33,500 nt of DNA from Tubiluchus corallicola (taxonomy: Eukaryota > Priapulida > Priapulimorpha > Priapulimorphida > Tubiluchidae). The notes below the pieces were generated by a model, which worked only from the letters and a program-made list of their open reading frames with translations, made no database searches and had not been told where the DNA came from. Position 1 is the stretch's first letter; each line of letters opens with the position of its first letter. The stretch covers positions 374,001 to 407,500 of the forward strand of contig JAQGDQ010000006.1 of assembly GCA_030141605.1 (NCBI GenBank). Reading direction: 5' to 3'. Positions 1 to 11,800 of the stretch are shown in pieces. A program made the position numbers and the translations under genes.

Positions 1-1701
1 ACTGCCAAGGAAAACCAAAATATCCTCACCATAATTCAAGCAGCATGCCAAGCCTATACTGTTTCCAGTTTTCCTCGATGAGTACGCTCAAAGTTACCAA
101 AATTATTTAGCGCCCGGAATTCGCTCTTTTATTGGTCCTCTAATAAAAAATTTGATCTACGTGTTTTTGAAATGCGCTACGCTTTAGTGTACAGAGTTAA
201 ATCAACGAATAAATTAGCTTAAAGTGAGAGCTTATTAACGGGATACATTTCAAATCATTAGTATTGTACAATCTACCTAACTGTCTTGGTGTCGCCTTCT
301 AATGTTTCCCAAGCAAGTATTTGTATGTATGCTTTACTTTAGCTTATATAAATCTATACATTCCACAATTAAACAAATATTGTACGCATAATTATTTTAA
401 CAATACACTATAGCTACATACACATTGCTGTCCTAGTGTCGTGAAAACACGGTATAACTATAGTATTTCACTATGGCACGACACATGACTATCGCTGTTT
501 CATGTAAGTACAAAGTACAGTATACGCTTATTTTTAAATTGCTGTATTTGCAAAACTACCGATGTGGAAAGAAGCATCGTTGTATATTTTTCAATGTACA
601 TGTATATATGTATACCAGCTCAAAATACGTTCTTAATGTAGTACGTACTGTGTAATAAAAATAATCTCATATGTCATCAAAGCATATTATTGCCTTTGCG
701 GTAATCTTATACCTGTAAAATAAATCGTGACGACAAATAAAAATAGGGCAAAACTGGTCCACCTAGAATCCTAGACTGACTAAATTGATGTTGATGCGTG
801 TTGGACATCATTTTAGTGTATAGAAACGTTATTATAATAATGATGATTCTAACATGCACAGTAAGACATAAACATATGCACAGTAAGACATATGTAGTGT
901 CTGCTTAACCGTATATGCAGCTTTCATAATAATTGTGCGTTGAAACAGAATACTTCCAGATTCCTTAACACTCATGGTTGCATGTTTTCCCTCCCTTCGT
1001 GTCATCACTTCAGCCAGTATGAATGAATTGTGCATAAGCGTCATGTAAGAGAGCAAAAAACCAGGATGGGGCTATAAAAATCAAAACAACAGTTGTCGTT
1101 CATGTCAGAACGTAAGGAAAGCTTGTAAACGAGATTTCATTGCGGTCTGTTCTCAGGCGCCGGCATTACTGGCAAGCATATTCTGTTTTATTTCAGTGAT
1201 CACCAGGCACAGACACTTAAACTAGTGCTTCTGAATGTTGTCTTTTACCTTCGCTGATGTTTTCATGTGAGGAAAACGGGTGGGAACTTTCTGGGGAAGG
1301 GAAGTTGATATTGCGTTAGCCACTAGAAAGCCGCGACTAGTGGTTATCAGAATAATCCAGATTGAAAATGGATTTCTGCAGTAAATGATTTACTATTAAA
1401 TAAAACATGCACATACAGTATTAGGGATGGTTTTAGGTAGTTGTCATATTGCTTGTTGGGTTCAAAAGTCTGTCCTAGAGCATATACGACTGCTGATCAG
1501 AAGTTCTGCGCAACTGTGCATTCATTTAACTAACGTTTTTCATTTTCAATAAGTTCTTTTCATTTCGAGTTAGCGAATTATTCTGCAACCATTGAGGCGT
1601 GTCCATACAAAGCAAGTAAATTAGATATGGCTTTAATAAAAAAACACTTCAATACAGGTAAATTGAGTCTGCCACAACCATTTAATAACTTTTTACTAGA
1701 T

Positions 1702-1744
1702 ATGTGCTTTTTTGTCATTGTCTTGTGGTTATTGTTATGTCACG
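1702..1744 (+). CDS. Candidate signal-peptide exon of BAMBI (speculative)
   Basis: The BAMBI ectodomain exon needs an upstream exon that ends one base into a codon and supplies a signal peptide. From ATG 1702 the frame reads MCFFVIVLWLLLCH, a strongly hydrophobic stretch, and then a G at 1744 followed by GT. Joined to the exon at 8465 this gives H-A-E-L-R-C, with alanine just before the mature start, as signal peptidase prefers. The frame is open from an earlier ATG at 1627. Against it: the donor GTTTGT is weak, the intron would be 6.7 kb, and hydrophobic ORFs arise by chance in T-rich DNA. The true exon may lie outside the window. Confidence 0.2.
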
Positions 1745-4700
1745 GTTTGTCAAAATTTTTTTCCTCCTGTAATACACAGTCTGTATATATAGCTTGCAAT
1801 TTTCTCCCTTAGTTTTTGGCTAAATTGTCTATAGTTTTTTCCACATTGTTTAAAAGTTTATTGTACATGACGTTTATTCAAGTTAAAATAACTATGAATT
1901 TTATTTTTATTTTTCACAAGTTGCTGCTCAGTGTAATCATATTGTGTAATTATACATAGAGAGACTTTTTCACATTGTTAATTTATTAGAAAAATACAAA
2001 ACGAAACCACATTTTGATCAGCAGTCAATCAGTAATATAGTTGATTGACCGAATATAAAATTTAGTAGTAATTTATGAATTCTTTAAAGTTTACTTAAAT
2101 GCTATGTGAAGTTCGTTGTTCGTTTTCTCAAATTTTGGAAAAAAATTTCTGACGTTGGTTTTTCGGAATGGTTTTGGCAATACAAATGATTTACAAAAAA
2201 TTCTATCTATTATATTGTATAACTTTGCTCTTTTATCATAGGATACTGTGATACTACTAAAATATTTTTATTATCGAAAGTGGAAAAAAGATGTAAATTA
2301 GATAGTTGTGTTAACAGTACTTTCAGTATACTACTGTTCTTTCACTGCTGTACTACTATCATACATTTGGTACAGTCCATCAAGCTGATTATTTCTTGCG
2401 TATAACACAGTTTAAGAGGATGAACCATTGTTTGTTCTCGGTCGGGTAGCTCCTACTTAAGGGCTCTGACATTGGCTGGAAGAAAAAATGTTATTTGTGG
2501 AACAATAGCAGAAGGGCACTCTATTCTGCAGGTGATTTGCGTAACCATTGCGCGAATACCCGCATTTAAAAGATGGGAAAAGTAAATTTGAAGCAATGGC
2601 GTTAGTATACTATATTTACTAAATACGCGCACTTGAATATTGTGCGCCAGATTTTATATCTGTTAAGTCTAATTATTTAATGTACATTAATTAATAATTC
2701 TAAGACAGCATTTTATTAATCCATTTTAGTTGATATTAATTTTGCTTCTTGTTAACTCTGAATTTGATAAAGAGCGTTTCGCATTGATTTGTTTTTTAAC
2801 TTTGTATTAGGTGCACAATGTACTTATTTATCTCTAGTTGGACCTGTATGGGTTGCAGGTGGATATAACCTGAAAGGAGGTTGAGACGACCTTCATTAAA
2901 GCTGATGGAGAAACGTTAATATTTTTCATTTATGTTTGCTTTAGAACTAACTTGCAACGTGGACAAAATAACATAAAAAATCGCATCAGTTCGGTAAACA
3001 TACTTCTCTATTATTAAGATTCTAGAATTATCGAAATAGTAAAATCTGATCAGTTCTCTTTAATTTGAGGTGATAGCATATAGTGTTTTTCCTTAGCATT
3101 TTATAGAATATATATTATATGTCTTGTAAAAGAGATAATCCTATCACTGATTAAAAAAATAGATTAAATCCCCAACTGACCCTCGTCGCAGTGTGGATCG
3201 CAGAGCTGTCATGTGCCAAATGGATGCTTTCCGTGTTGCAGACGTGATTGACAAGTTGCAGAACGCTTTTAGTTTATACATTTTACTGCCATTATGTACA
3301 ATATTTATCATTCTCGGCAACGCAACCAGACACGGTTTTGTCTAACTACGTGTTATCTGCGCTAGTGGAGCTTTGATATCGTCGTGTGGGACCCCAGCAG
3401 AATCGAATCTGGGTTTATGCACAAAGCAGCCGGCGAGGAAACACACAGAAGGGCAGGAAATATAAAACTGACGACGCGATTTTTATGAGAGTATGCAGGA
3501 GAATAAATGGTGGCGTGTCACTGCGTGTTTTATATAACAGAGTCAGACGGTGTATATGCGCCGGTACATATATATTGGAAAATTTAGTTCTCGTACATTT
3601 TTGGTCACATTGTCATTCTGTAAAGTCACGGCAAAGTTTATTTTTCATAAGCACGTTCTAATGGACTTGCACGACAAAAGAATGTTCTCAGGCAATGCTC
3701 AGCAAATTACTTAAATTAAGTAAATGGATAAGTCCGAATGCGTCTAACCTACTTTTGAATTCTGAGTTCTGTTTTACTGACTTTGGTATTCACTGTTATT
3801 AGAAAGAAGTAAGATTCTTGTTTCCGAATTTTCCGACTCATTTTTTTACCTATATAGTTATCTGTAAAGATTACTAACAGTACATTTTGTGCATACATTG
3901 CGTTGTATTGTTTTTGTATATTTTTTAATTCCTTTAACAATTAACTTAGTGATTGTGTTGGAAATTAGCCAATTTCGAGAGCTTTACATTTCTAACTCAA
4001 GGTAAAAACTATAATTTAATAGCGTTTTAGCAAGAAAGCTGATATTGAATCAAAATGACGTATTTTTCTAACGCTCATTTCATCCAAAACTTTCGTATTT
4101 CCTTTTTGAGTCCAACTATTGTATGTATAGTTTTTATAGTATTTATTGTAACTTAATATCGTCTTGAAATATTTTTGACGGCCACAGTGTTATGTATTGC
4201 AATTACAGAAACACACCATGTCTGCTGATGTTGAAAAGGTTACTGTTACTATAGGTTTGTTACCGTGTTTTATATTATTTTTGCAACGTATTGATACTAT
4301 TGAATATAACCAGGACACAGGTATCACGGGAGGACCTGTTACCGAAGTTTGTGTATGCCTACCAATTAGAACGATAGCTAAAGAGTAAGGATAAGTAAGA
4401 AATGTGAAAGCATAGCGTAAAGCTCTTAAATGTTTCAACATTGACAGAAACAAACAATTTATTCTAACTGATTGCGGCCAGCAGTTCAAGGAATGCGCAA
4501 AATGGGTAAGGTTTCAAGAAGAGAAGCCAAGCGGGAGGGTGTTCCCATGACAACAGGCAGAATCGTTGCATCTTCAAGTAGTTTTGGTTTAAAAACTGAA
4601 TGTTAAAAATGAAGTTTAAGCTATATGGCAAATTAAAGTTTTTTGTTGTGTTCATAAAAACGTCCTAGTAACTTTGGAAAACGTAATCAACTACTGTAAA

Positions 4701-6429
4701 CGCTAGGAGTTTTGCTTTCTGTAACAAAAGCTTGCACGGCGATGCACGCGGCACATGCATGTAACTGTTGATGGACGAGGTGCAACCAGCGCCTGCCAGT
4801 GTATTTAATGTCAGTACCATTGATATAAATTTTCTGCTCCCTGCGCATTGATACATACCAACTACAATGCTTCATTCACTATATTCTCTGAATACATTGT
4901 AATGAATATTTTATCCACAGATTCATTAGATACGTTTGGCGCCTTTAGAGAATGCAGTGCAGGGTTTATAGCCAGCAGGGCCAATAACAATTTCGACTAG
5001 TACATTCAATAAAACCCTCTTGTGAATCCTTCAATAGTGGAGCCCTAATATTGTTAAGCTAACAAAAATTGGATTTTGTAATGGCCGGCGTCAGTGGTTT
5101 CTGATGGCTAGACTTTGTGCCTAGGATTCATTGCTGGATTTCGTTCACTGCTGCAATGTTCGATTCTGTGTCTCCAATGACGTAAATTCATGAATTCTTG
5201 AGGAAGAAGTAGTCAAGTAAACTCGTAAAATCTTAAGTGTTCCTACACAGTTGATTATAATAGATGAAAAAAATTTATTCTTTTGTATCTTTATTCGGAT
5301 TTTTACTTAATGTCCGTAATTTAATAGGTATTTTGCTGTGTTCGCGTGCGCGTGTGTGTAACAACAAGACGTAAAAATTGATCCATTTGTGAAGTGTTGA
5401 AGACGGTTGTGTAGCTGGTCATCCTTTAACCAGCTGTCATTTGACCAGTGGCCGTTTGTCCAGTGGTTTTTTGACAGCTCACCGTGCAACATATGCTATT
5501 ACAGGCATGTAGCAGTATGCAACTGCTTCTATTAATTCATTTGCCTCTCGACCCACTGCCCTCTCTTCCTTTCTTAGATTCTGTCGCGATTTAGAAAGAA
5601 ACGCTGACGTTTAAACCTCTAATTTTGTATCTTATTCTTGAAGATAACTGAGTACCTCACTAATTTTTTCCACTATTTGCTACTACAACTTACTATATAA
5701 ACAATTATAGGTGGAAGCACTTGAGAAGAGGAGATGGATATACAGTCATCCATGTAAATGAAATTTTCTCAAATATCTGTTATACCCACGATGCTCAGCA
5801 TAAAGTTTTTCGCTATTTTTTGCATTTTAATGATCAGTAGCTAATGCGAAGCACGGCCGATGTTCTATGTTTGAAACGTATTTGACAGGCTGACAATAGG
5901 AATCCTTAAAATTTAATTTTCAAATATAGATTTATTAGTACTTTAAGTTGCTGCAGTTGCATGTAGACGCGCTTATTCACCTGAGGACATTGCGCTTTTA
6001 AATAAGGTCATAAGATATTTACTGGCGCCATGTCAATGAACAAAGCGCTTTATGGACCAGTAGACTTTTCGCAGAAGTCACATTTTAAAAACAATAAATT
6101 GTCACAACTGTCGAAGTTTTATTTTGTATAAGACATAATTTAATAAATCTCCAAATGTTGTTAAAAAGAATTAATTTGCTTTGCATGATCAATATAAGTA
6201 GGCTTACAAATTTGTTATTATGCGGGTCATTATTTTTTGTTCATTTTTGATACTGGACCTGAAGTTGTGAAATGTAATGATAATTATTCAGGGTATCACT
6301 CAGAAATCTCTGTACACTTTATATTTTCTGCTTTCAATAAACAAAGCAACTTTTAGCCAAATTAGACGAAACTACCACACTAGTAGGCGCTTGCTACCTT
6401 CTTCAGGAACCTCAACAACCTCGGAGACC

Positions 6430-6510
6430 AAGAAGGATATCTCGCATTGGGAAAGTCTCTCACAGTCCATGAGTTGTAAGGAAGGGTTGCATCTTGTTGA
6501 AAAAACTGCT
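6430..6510 (-). pseudogene. Decayed transposase-like fragment (Tc1/mariner-type DDE)
   Basis: On the - strand a short reading includes QFFQQDATLPYNSWTVRDF followed by NARYPS. This resembles the FQQDGAPPHY...VRDFL...F block around the second catalytic Asp of Tc1/mariner-like transposases. The similarity ends abruptly after NARYPS, and no DD(E/D) neighbours were found on either side, so only about 27 codons of a long-dead copy remain. The call rests on remembered family consensus. It could be coincidence, although the QQD block in the right order with VRDF makes that less likely. Confidence 0.4.
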
Positions 6511-7484
6511 TTGTTAATAGTAAAAAAATAGCGTAGTGCATGTTGTGCTCTGAATTTATGCCAACTTCAGTTGGTGATCGAAGGGCCTCGTGCAGTGCCA
6601 GGCTGATTTTGCACCTCATTTCTGACGTTACTGTCTCCCCAAAGCATCAAAGGCCCCTTTTTATTTATTGTAAGAGCTTACTGAGTTTGGAGAGAAGTTC
6701 AAAAAGAAAATTAGAAATCAAATTGTATACTGTATAGTGACTTTTGAGGTACCCTATATATGTACACCACTTACATATAGAATATCAGTAATCAAAGTTT
6801 AGGGCACATTTCCGGCTCATTAACAGCCAGAAATGAGGCAGCTGCTTCAACGAATTTGCTCTGTCCGAAATTACTGTCCGACAGATGCAGTTGGCTTAAC
6901 TGGCTAGTCTCGTTGTAGGGAAAGCGTCTGGTCAAGAAACGTAACTAGCGAACCGTGGGTTTTGGACAGATACAGTACAAATAGTGCGTACAGTATTTGT
7001 TAGAAAAAAGACTGTTACAGAAAACTAATTGAAGTCAACACAATATGATTTTGTGGGTTTTAGTAGCATCAATGTGACGAAAAATATTCGCCTAACATTT
7101 CAACTCCTTGCAAGTGTCGGGAACATGCAGAGCGATCCTGTTGCAACAATTTCAAATGCAGCTTTGTGGATTTGTGTGATCAGAGCAAATGTAGATCAAA
7201 TTTTTGCAAAATTCCGCAGGTATTACAAAAAGCTGCGCAGATTCTGTGTTGGCGGCACTATTGTTTTTGTAGCTTCATTACGTCTAGACTGTCTATTCAG
7301 CAGCAGATAATCGGTCAAATTATCCTTTGGTCAGTTAATACCCTTAATGGTCATTCTACAGTACTGGTTGTTTGAATTAAGGCACGCGCATTTGTTCACT
7401 GGACAGCAGATGAGGGGTGGAGGTGTGGCGGATGCAACGCTGTTATAATGACATCATGGCCAATAATTGATTGTCGTCTGGCCA

Positions 7485-7509
7485 CACTGGTGCCAGTGAC
7501 AGCTGTCAC
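7485..7509. promoter_or_regulatory. Overlapping palindromes containing a TALE-homeodomain-type site
   Basis: CACTGG-TG-CCAGTG (7485-7498) overlaps the perfect 14-base palindrome GTGACAGCTGTCAC (7496-7509). The core TGACAGCTGTCA matches the palindromic site bound by TGIF/PKNOX/MEIS homeodomain proteins and also contains an E-box (CAGCTG). It lies 0.96 kb upstream of the BAMBI ectodomain exon. That it functions as a cis-element is inference only. Confidence 0.3.
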
Positions 7510-8464
7510 AGGGGTTATTAACAGACCAATTGCAACTGGCGGTGTCGTCGAAAAAACAGGAAACATAGCAAGTGCCCGTCTTATATATAATATCAGTGTT
7601 CACTTCAAGTTTTATTTATATTTTCATTATAACGGTTATGGTTTAGTGTGATTATCGTCGTTATCGATAATTTATTATCTATTTAGACGTATTTTAAAAA
7701 TGTAAATTTTATTTAAAAAATTCCTAAATTTTTTAGTTTCCCACAAAAGTCACTTTACGCACTTTTAAAATTTAGCCGCAAACAAAAATAAAAGCTTGTG
7801 GAAAAATGAAACTAATATTCCTTCCTTGCCCCACTGTGCCAAGGCTTACTTTATGTCATAGATCTGATTTAATTTCGTACAAGTTTAAAGTCGGTCATTG
7901 ATCAGACAATTTCTTCACATAAGAAAAGGCGCCTAGTTGCTGACTCGCTGGTTATCGATTGTAAATTAATCGTCTGAAGTTATCTAAATGAGCCTGTAGG
8001 TTACAAAAGCATAGCTAGCTATATTTATGTACTGGTATATACGCAAATAGGATAACATTTTAGTGAATAAACAACGTGTCATTTAAACTTGATCCATCAA
8101 AACAGACGTTTCAGCGTTATATATTATCTCAAAATTATTCGCTATCTTTTAGTTAAACAAGTTGGAGTGTTAAATTTCATAATTATTTATCTGTATATTA
8201 CTTACGGCTTTCAATAAAGGGGGCGGAAAAACTGATAATTAGTGTTCAAAATTCCTTTCCTCTAGACGAGCTCTTTCTGGTGATTTTTTCTTTAGTCCTA
8301 TAATTTGTATGTATTATCAAACACGTTTTACGTAATAACAGCTAGCAGTTTAAATTCTGACTATGAAAAATCTTTCTGCTTGTTGAAAAAGACTTTATCT
8401 GTTATTGCGTTTTAATAATGGCCGCTTTTATTTAAGTAAAGTGAAACATTTTGTTTTCTTGCAG

Positions 8465-8785
8465 CCGAGCTAAGATGCTACTGCAACCTATCTGACTGCG
8501 TTTCTGAGGGTTACATGTGCAAGACCAAGACGAGTAAAGGAGCCTGTTTCACAAAAACTGAGAATGAAATGGGATTGACAGTACACGAGCACGGATGCAG
8601 TGATGACAGCAGGCCCTCGTGGATGAAGAATATAGACAATGTGTGCAGCAAGAAATATCGATCTCGCCATAAAGAAGGCAAATGGCCAAAATTAGTGTGC
8701 TGCAAAAAAGATATGTGCAATGATTATAAAGACAGTGTAGAATTAAGACTACAGGAATTGGACAGTCCTGCAACAAATAAAACGA
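8465..8785 (+). CDS. BAMBI: BAMBI-like pseudoreceptor, exon encoding the cysteine-rich ectodomain
   Basis: This exon encodes the extracellular domain of a BMP and activin membrane-bound inhibitor. BAMBI is a TGF-beta type I receptor look-alike without a kinase, which blocks signalling by joining receptor complexes at the plasma membrane. The reading begins (A)ELRCYCNLSDCVSEGYMCK, close to the GEIRCYC...CVATGYMCK start of vertebrate BAMBI. It carries ten cysteines and ends with the receptor-type box CCKKDMCN. The exon is bounded by a 3' splice site TTTTCTTGCAG (AG at 8463-8464) and the donor GTAAGT at 8786. It starts with two bases of a split codon and ends with one base, matching the next exon exactly. 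The small three-finger fold and the cysteine pattern are typical of activin-receptor ectodomains. The signal peptide is not in this exon. Confidence 0.88.
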
Positions 8786-10257
8786 GTAAGTATGACACTG
8801 ATATCGTTTTTTGTGTTAACTTGGGTCAGTCAGTTAATAAAAATCGCTTTAGAATAATGTATCCAATACGTTTAAGTCATAGTGTATCGGAAAATGTTGA
8901 AAACGGCTGGAAGAGTTGCCGAAAGATTCTGAGACTTCTGTTTTTTTATAAGAAATTTCGAAACCCGTATTAATTTATTATCCAGTTTTATTACTTCTCT
9001 GTATTCATTGACGTGTCAGTAAGTTTAAACAACGAGCACAAAACATTGCTAGTTAGTATGTTTTACCAAGTCAAACTTTTACCATTGAGTCGTTGGATCA
9101 TTTTTAGAAGCAAAGCAGTAAACGCGGACTTTTCCCATTACTACTTGCACTAACCTTTTGCAAACAACTTTCGCAATATTTTGTGCAAGGGAAACTTGAG
9201 GGTGTATTACTTCTAAGTCTTGAATCAACGAAAAACATATTTGCGTTTGACATGGTGCGCTTACTAGCGTTCAAAACTGTTTGGCTTGTTGAGTCATTTG
9301 AGTGCATTAGGCAGTATTTTGAATGCCATCAGACGTCGTTCGAACAAAATGTGTGCAAACATTGACACAATAGATGGCGGCCGCTTGCCATGTTTCGCCT
9401 TGTTAGCTAAGTAAACAGGCCCACATGCTGCAGGCGGTGCAGGTTTCCGTGGCATTTTTCACATCTCCATGCAGGCGAGAACATTTTACTATCTGACTTA
9501 ATTGTAACTTGCTATGCCATAACTAGCGTATAGCCTACACTACTGTAAAATGACTACCTTTCGTTATCAACAATAAAATTACATAGATTTCGATTTAATG
9601 GCTGCCTGATATGGCACTGATAAGCTATCAATCAACCTATCACCAGCCGCGCGCGTGGTTAAATCTGTAAATTTGCACAGTGAACACAGTTTAAGCTATT
9701 AAAACAAATTGAAAGCAGTGAATACTCAATTTTTATCAGTTATGAATCGAATGAATAATGCTACACAAGTCTGATCATCACCAGTTGCTGCTGAATACCT
9801 AAATTTCTAAAATTTTACGTAACTTTTGCTTTAGAAGAGCTCTTAATTGTTTGTTAAGCAGAATGACCTCGCGTTGCTCGAGACAATGATTATTTGTATT
9901 TCATAATTTCAGATTTCAATAAAACAACAAATTCATAATTCTGTGTCATATTTTTAAAGAATCTGTTTAAACAAGGTGACTACATATGTGTAAGTCCAAG
10001 ACTAGCGTTTTTAGTAATCCATTCGAGTAAATTCTATGCACGCTGATAGATTTTAATGTTAATTTTCATGTTATCCTCGTTTGTAATGTACACTTTCCCA
10101 TAATTTATGAAGGTGGTGTTCCGGTTTTGGTAGTTTCTTTCTTGCTATACATTAAGCAAATGGAAACCTTTGAAATTACTGTCATTAACCATTATGTATC
10201 CTCATCGCGATGTACATTTTGAACCGGAAGATTATTTTTTCCGTTTTTCCTTTTTAG
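8786..10257 (+). other. BAMBI intron between ectodomain and transmembrane exons
   Basis: The intron is 1472 bases, from GTAAGT to the polypyrimidine-rich TTTTTCCTTTTTAG. The ectodomain reading frame stays open about 190 bases into the intron (stop near 8973), but that extension has no BAMBI similarity and would lose the transmembrane segment. I see no repeat, RNA gene or second gene in it. Confidence 0.8.
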
Positions 10258-10682
10258 GGACGACTCCGACTGCTCCTAAGACAGAAATCGACCCAAACGA
10301 TTTATGGTTCAAAGCTGCTGTTATTGCTGTGCCTATTGCTGGCGCCTGTATATTAGTGCTACTCATACTGCTAGCTGTTCGAATGTTGAGGAAGGACAGT
10401 CGCAGACACATGCAACTGTTGCAGTTACGGCGACAAAGGGCGCAACTATTCGTCAGTGATCATCTTGATTATTTTCCTACCGAAAAGGTGGAGAACATTG
10501 TAAAGCTAAACAAGCAAAACCATATGTATAGAAATGTAAATATAGTCGCCCAGAATATGCCCACTCAAAACGAGAAACCTCTGAACGACAAAACAAATCT
10601 CGATAATATTTATTCATCAGTTTTAGTGTGGGGAAATGCAATTAACGATGAAAAGGGCAGGTCTATTCCAGAACTTTTATAA
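10258..10682 (+). CDS. BAMBI: BAMBI-like pseudoreceptor, final exon (transmembrane segment and cytoplasmic tail)
   Basis: After the acceptor AG at 10256-10257 the two leading bases complete an Arg codon with the previous exon, and the frame continues to TAA at 10680-10682. It begins with a short linker (TTPTAPKTEIDPN), then DLWFKAAVIAVPIAG, which is nearly identical to the ELWFRAAVIAVPIAG block of vertebrate BAMBI. The hydrophobic span CILVLLILLAVRML follows and ends at a basic stop-transfer (RKDSRR). The tail of about 100 residues has no kinase domain. It ends in SVLVWGNAINDEKGRSIPELL, comparable to the SLVHWGMYSGHGKLEFV tail of vertebrate BAMBI. The absence of a kinase is the family's defining feature and explains its role as a decoy. 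Confidence 0.92.
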
Positions 10683-10698
10683 TGTTTGTTAGAGTCTT

Positions 10699-10722
10699 TA
10701 TATATATATATATATATATATA
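10699..10722. repeat. (TA)n microsatellite
   Basis: Twelve uninterrupted TA units, 17 bases after the BAMBI stop codon, inside the presumed 3' UTR. Confidence 0.95.
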
Positions 10723-11097
10723 GTTAAATATACTGTATAGTTGTTATGTTTTAAAATTGAAACTGTACTAGTTTTGTCACATGTTTAACGATATTTAAAC
10801 TGACAAAATATTCTGTATGAGAAGCGTAAATAAATCATTAATCTAATTTGCAGTTATTTAAATCATTCATACGACAGTAAAGATTAAAATATACACTATG
10901 TAAAATTATTATTAATTTATAACAGTAGCCTATTAAGCATCAGTTGTTAAGGCCTAACACACCCATTACAAATCACAACATGCGTGTGCTGAACTTGAAA
11001 AAATATAAAAAACTTGATAAATTTTCTGAAAATGTGAACAACTTCCTCTTAGAAGTTCTAAATTTATACCAGAAGCTTATAATGGAAAGTGCTGCTT

Positions 11098-11151
11098 TGC
11101 ATGCAGGCCTTATAATGCCATTCTGTGGATGGCAGCCGATGGCTGCATGCA
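11098..11151. repeat. Two-tier inverted repeat in the BAMBI 3' region
   Basis: TGCATGCAGGCC (11098-11109) pairs with GGCTGCATGCA (11141-11151): eleven base pairs with one bulged G. Between them GCCAT...ATGGC (11117-11133) makes a second 5-bp hairpin with a 7-base loop. If transcribed with BAMBI it would form a branched stem-loop in the 3' UTR. Function is unknown. Confidence 0.5.
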
Positions 11152-11800
11152 GAAAAGACTAGGCCTTTACGTGAATGTGTCAGTCACGCAATTTGCGTTT
11201 GATAAGTAATATACGTATACATACTGAGCAAGAACCCACAATATTAGTAGCTGACTTTCCTTGCTGATTAATTAATTCCTATTCTAGATAACTTGAAAAA
11301 ATAGTGGCTTATAAAACATTGTTCCACCTAACCTTTATTCTATCGAGGAAATATTCCTATTTTAAGTATAATAAACAGTACACGTATGGTCTCATTTGTA
11401 TGCATTTTAGAACCTAATTTAGTTTTGACTTCGTTTTTATTTAAAATGTAAAATACAAATATGATAAAGCAGCGGATTTTGTAAATACAGTACTCATAAC
11501 TTGTATTTAAAAAATTTGTTCATGTATGTATTTGACTATCTGTTGATTATACAAGTTGACATTTTAAATAACAGATTAACCTGTTAATTGTCATTTTACT
11601 GTAAATTTCACGATAAACAAGTTGCTCAATTTTTGTTAAAGTGTACGTACTTAGTATATTGTGAAATCTTGCTCTATAAATTGTAAATAATGTAGAACTC
11701 TGTAAAAACTGCTTGCCTTGTGTTTTAAAATTACATGTTGTATAGTATTATATTATTTATTTCATAAAAATAAAGCTTCGTGCAAAAATGCATGTAATGT

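Larger units (their letters stand above)
1..8464. other. Non-coding region upstream of and within the BAMBI gene
   Basis: This AT-rich stretch has no exon I can identify with confidence. It must contain, or be preceded by, the first BAMBI exon, because the exon at 8465 begins in the middle of a codon after a good 3' splice site. Items seen inside it are listed separately: a candidate signal-peptide exon (1702-1744), a transposase-like remnant (6430-6510) and a palindrome (7485-7509). A short tandem duplication of a 17-base word also lies at 854-870 and 876-892. All ORFs of 60-100 codons here look random, with no recognisable domain or repeat. Confidence 0.6.
10683..11800 (+). other. Probable BAMBI 3' UTR with two poly(A) signals
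   Basis: This AT-rich stretch follows the BAMBI stop. It holds a pure (TA)n tract (10699-10722), an AATAAA at 10829-10834 and another at 11769-11774. Alternative short and long 3' ends are possible. A structured inverted repeat at 11098-11151 is listed separately. No protein-coding ORF of note is present. Confidence 0.55.

Noticed and set aside
3385-3425. tRNA-like B-box on the - strand (GATTCGATTCT)
   Set aside because: The T-arm does not form a 5-bp stem with a 7-base loop, and no A-box or acceptor stem lies at the right distance.
5432-5480. AGCTGTCA / TGACAGCT inverted words with CCAGTGG repeats
   Set aside because: A short imperfect arrangement with no end-like neighbours; too little to call a transposon or regulatory module.
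7166-7375. Cys-containing ORF (CDQSKCRSNFCK) resembling a small knottin
   Set aside because: No signal peptide, splice sites or continuing cysteine pattern; probably chance.
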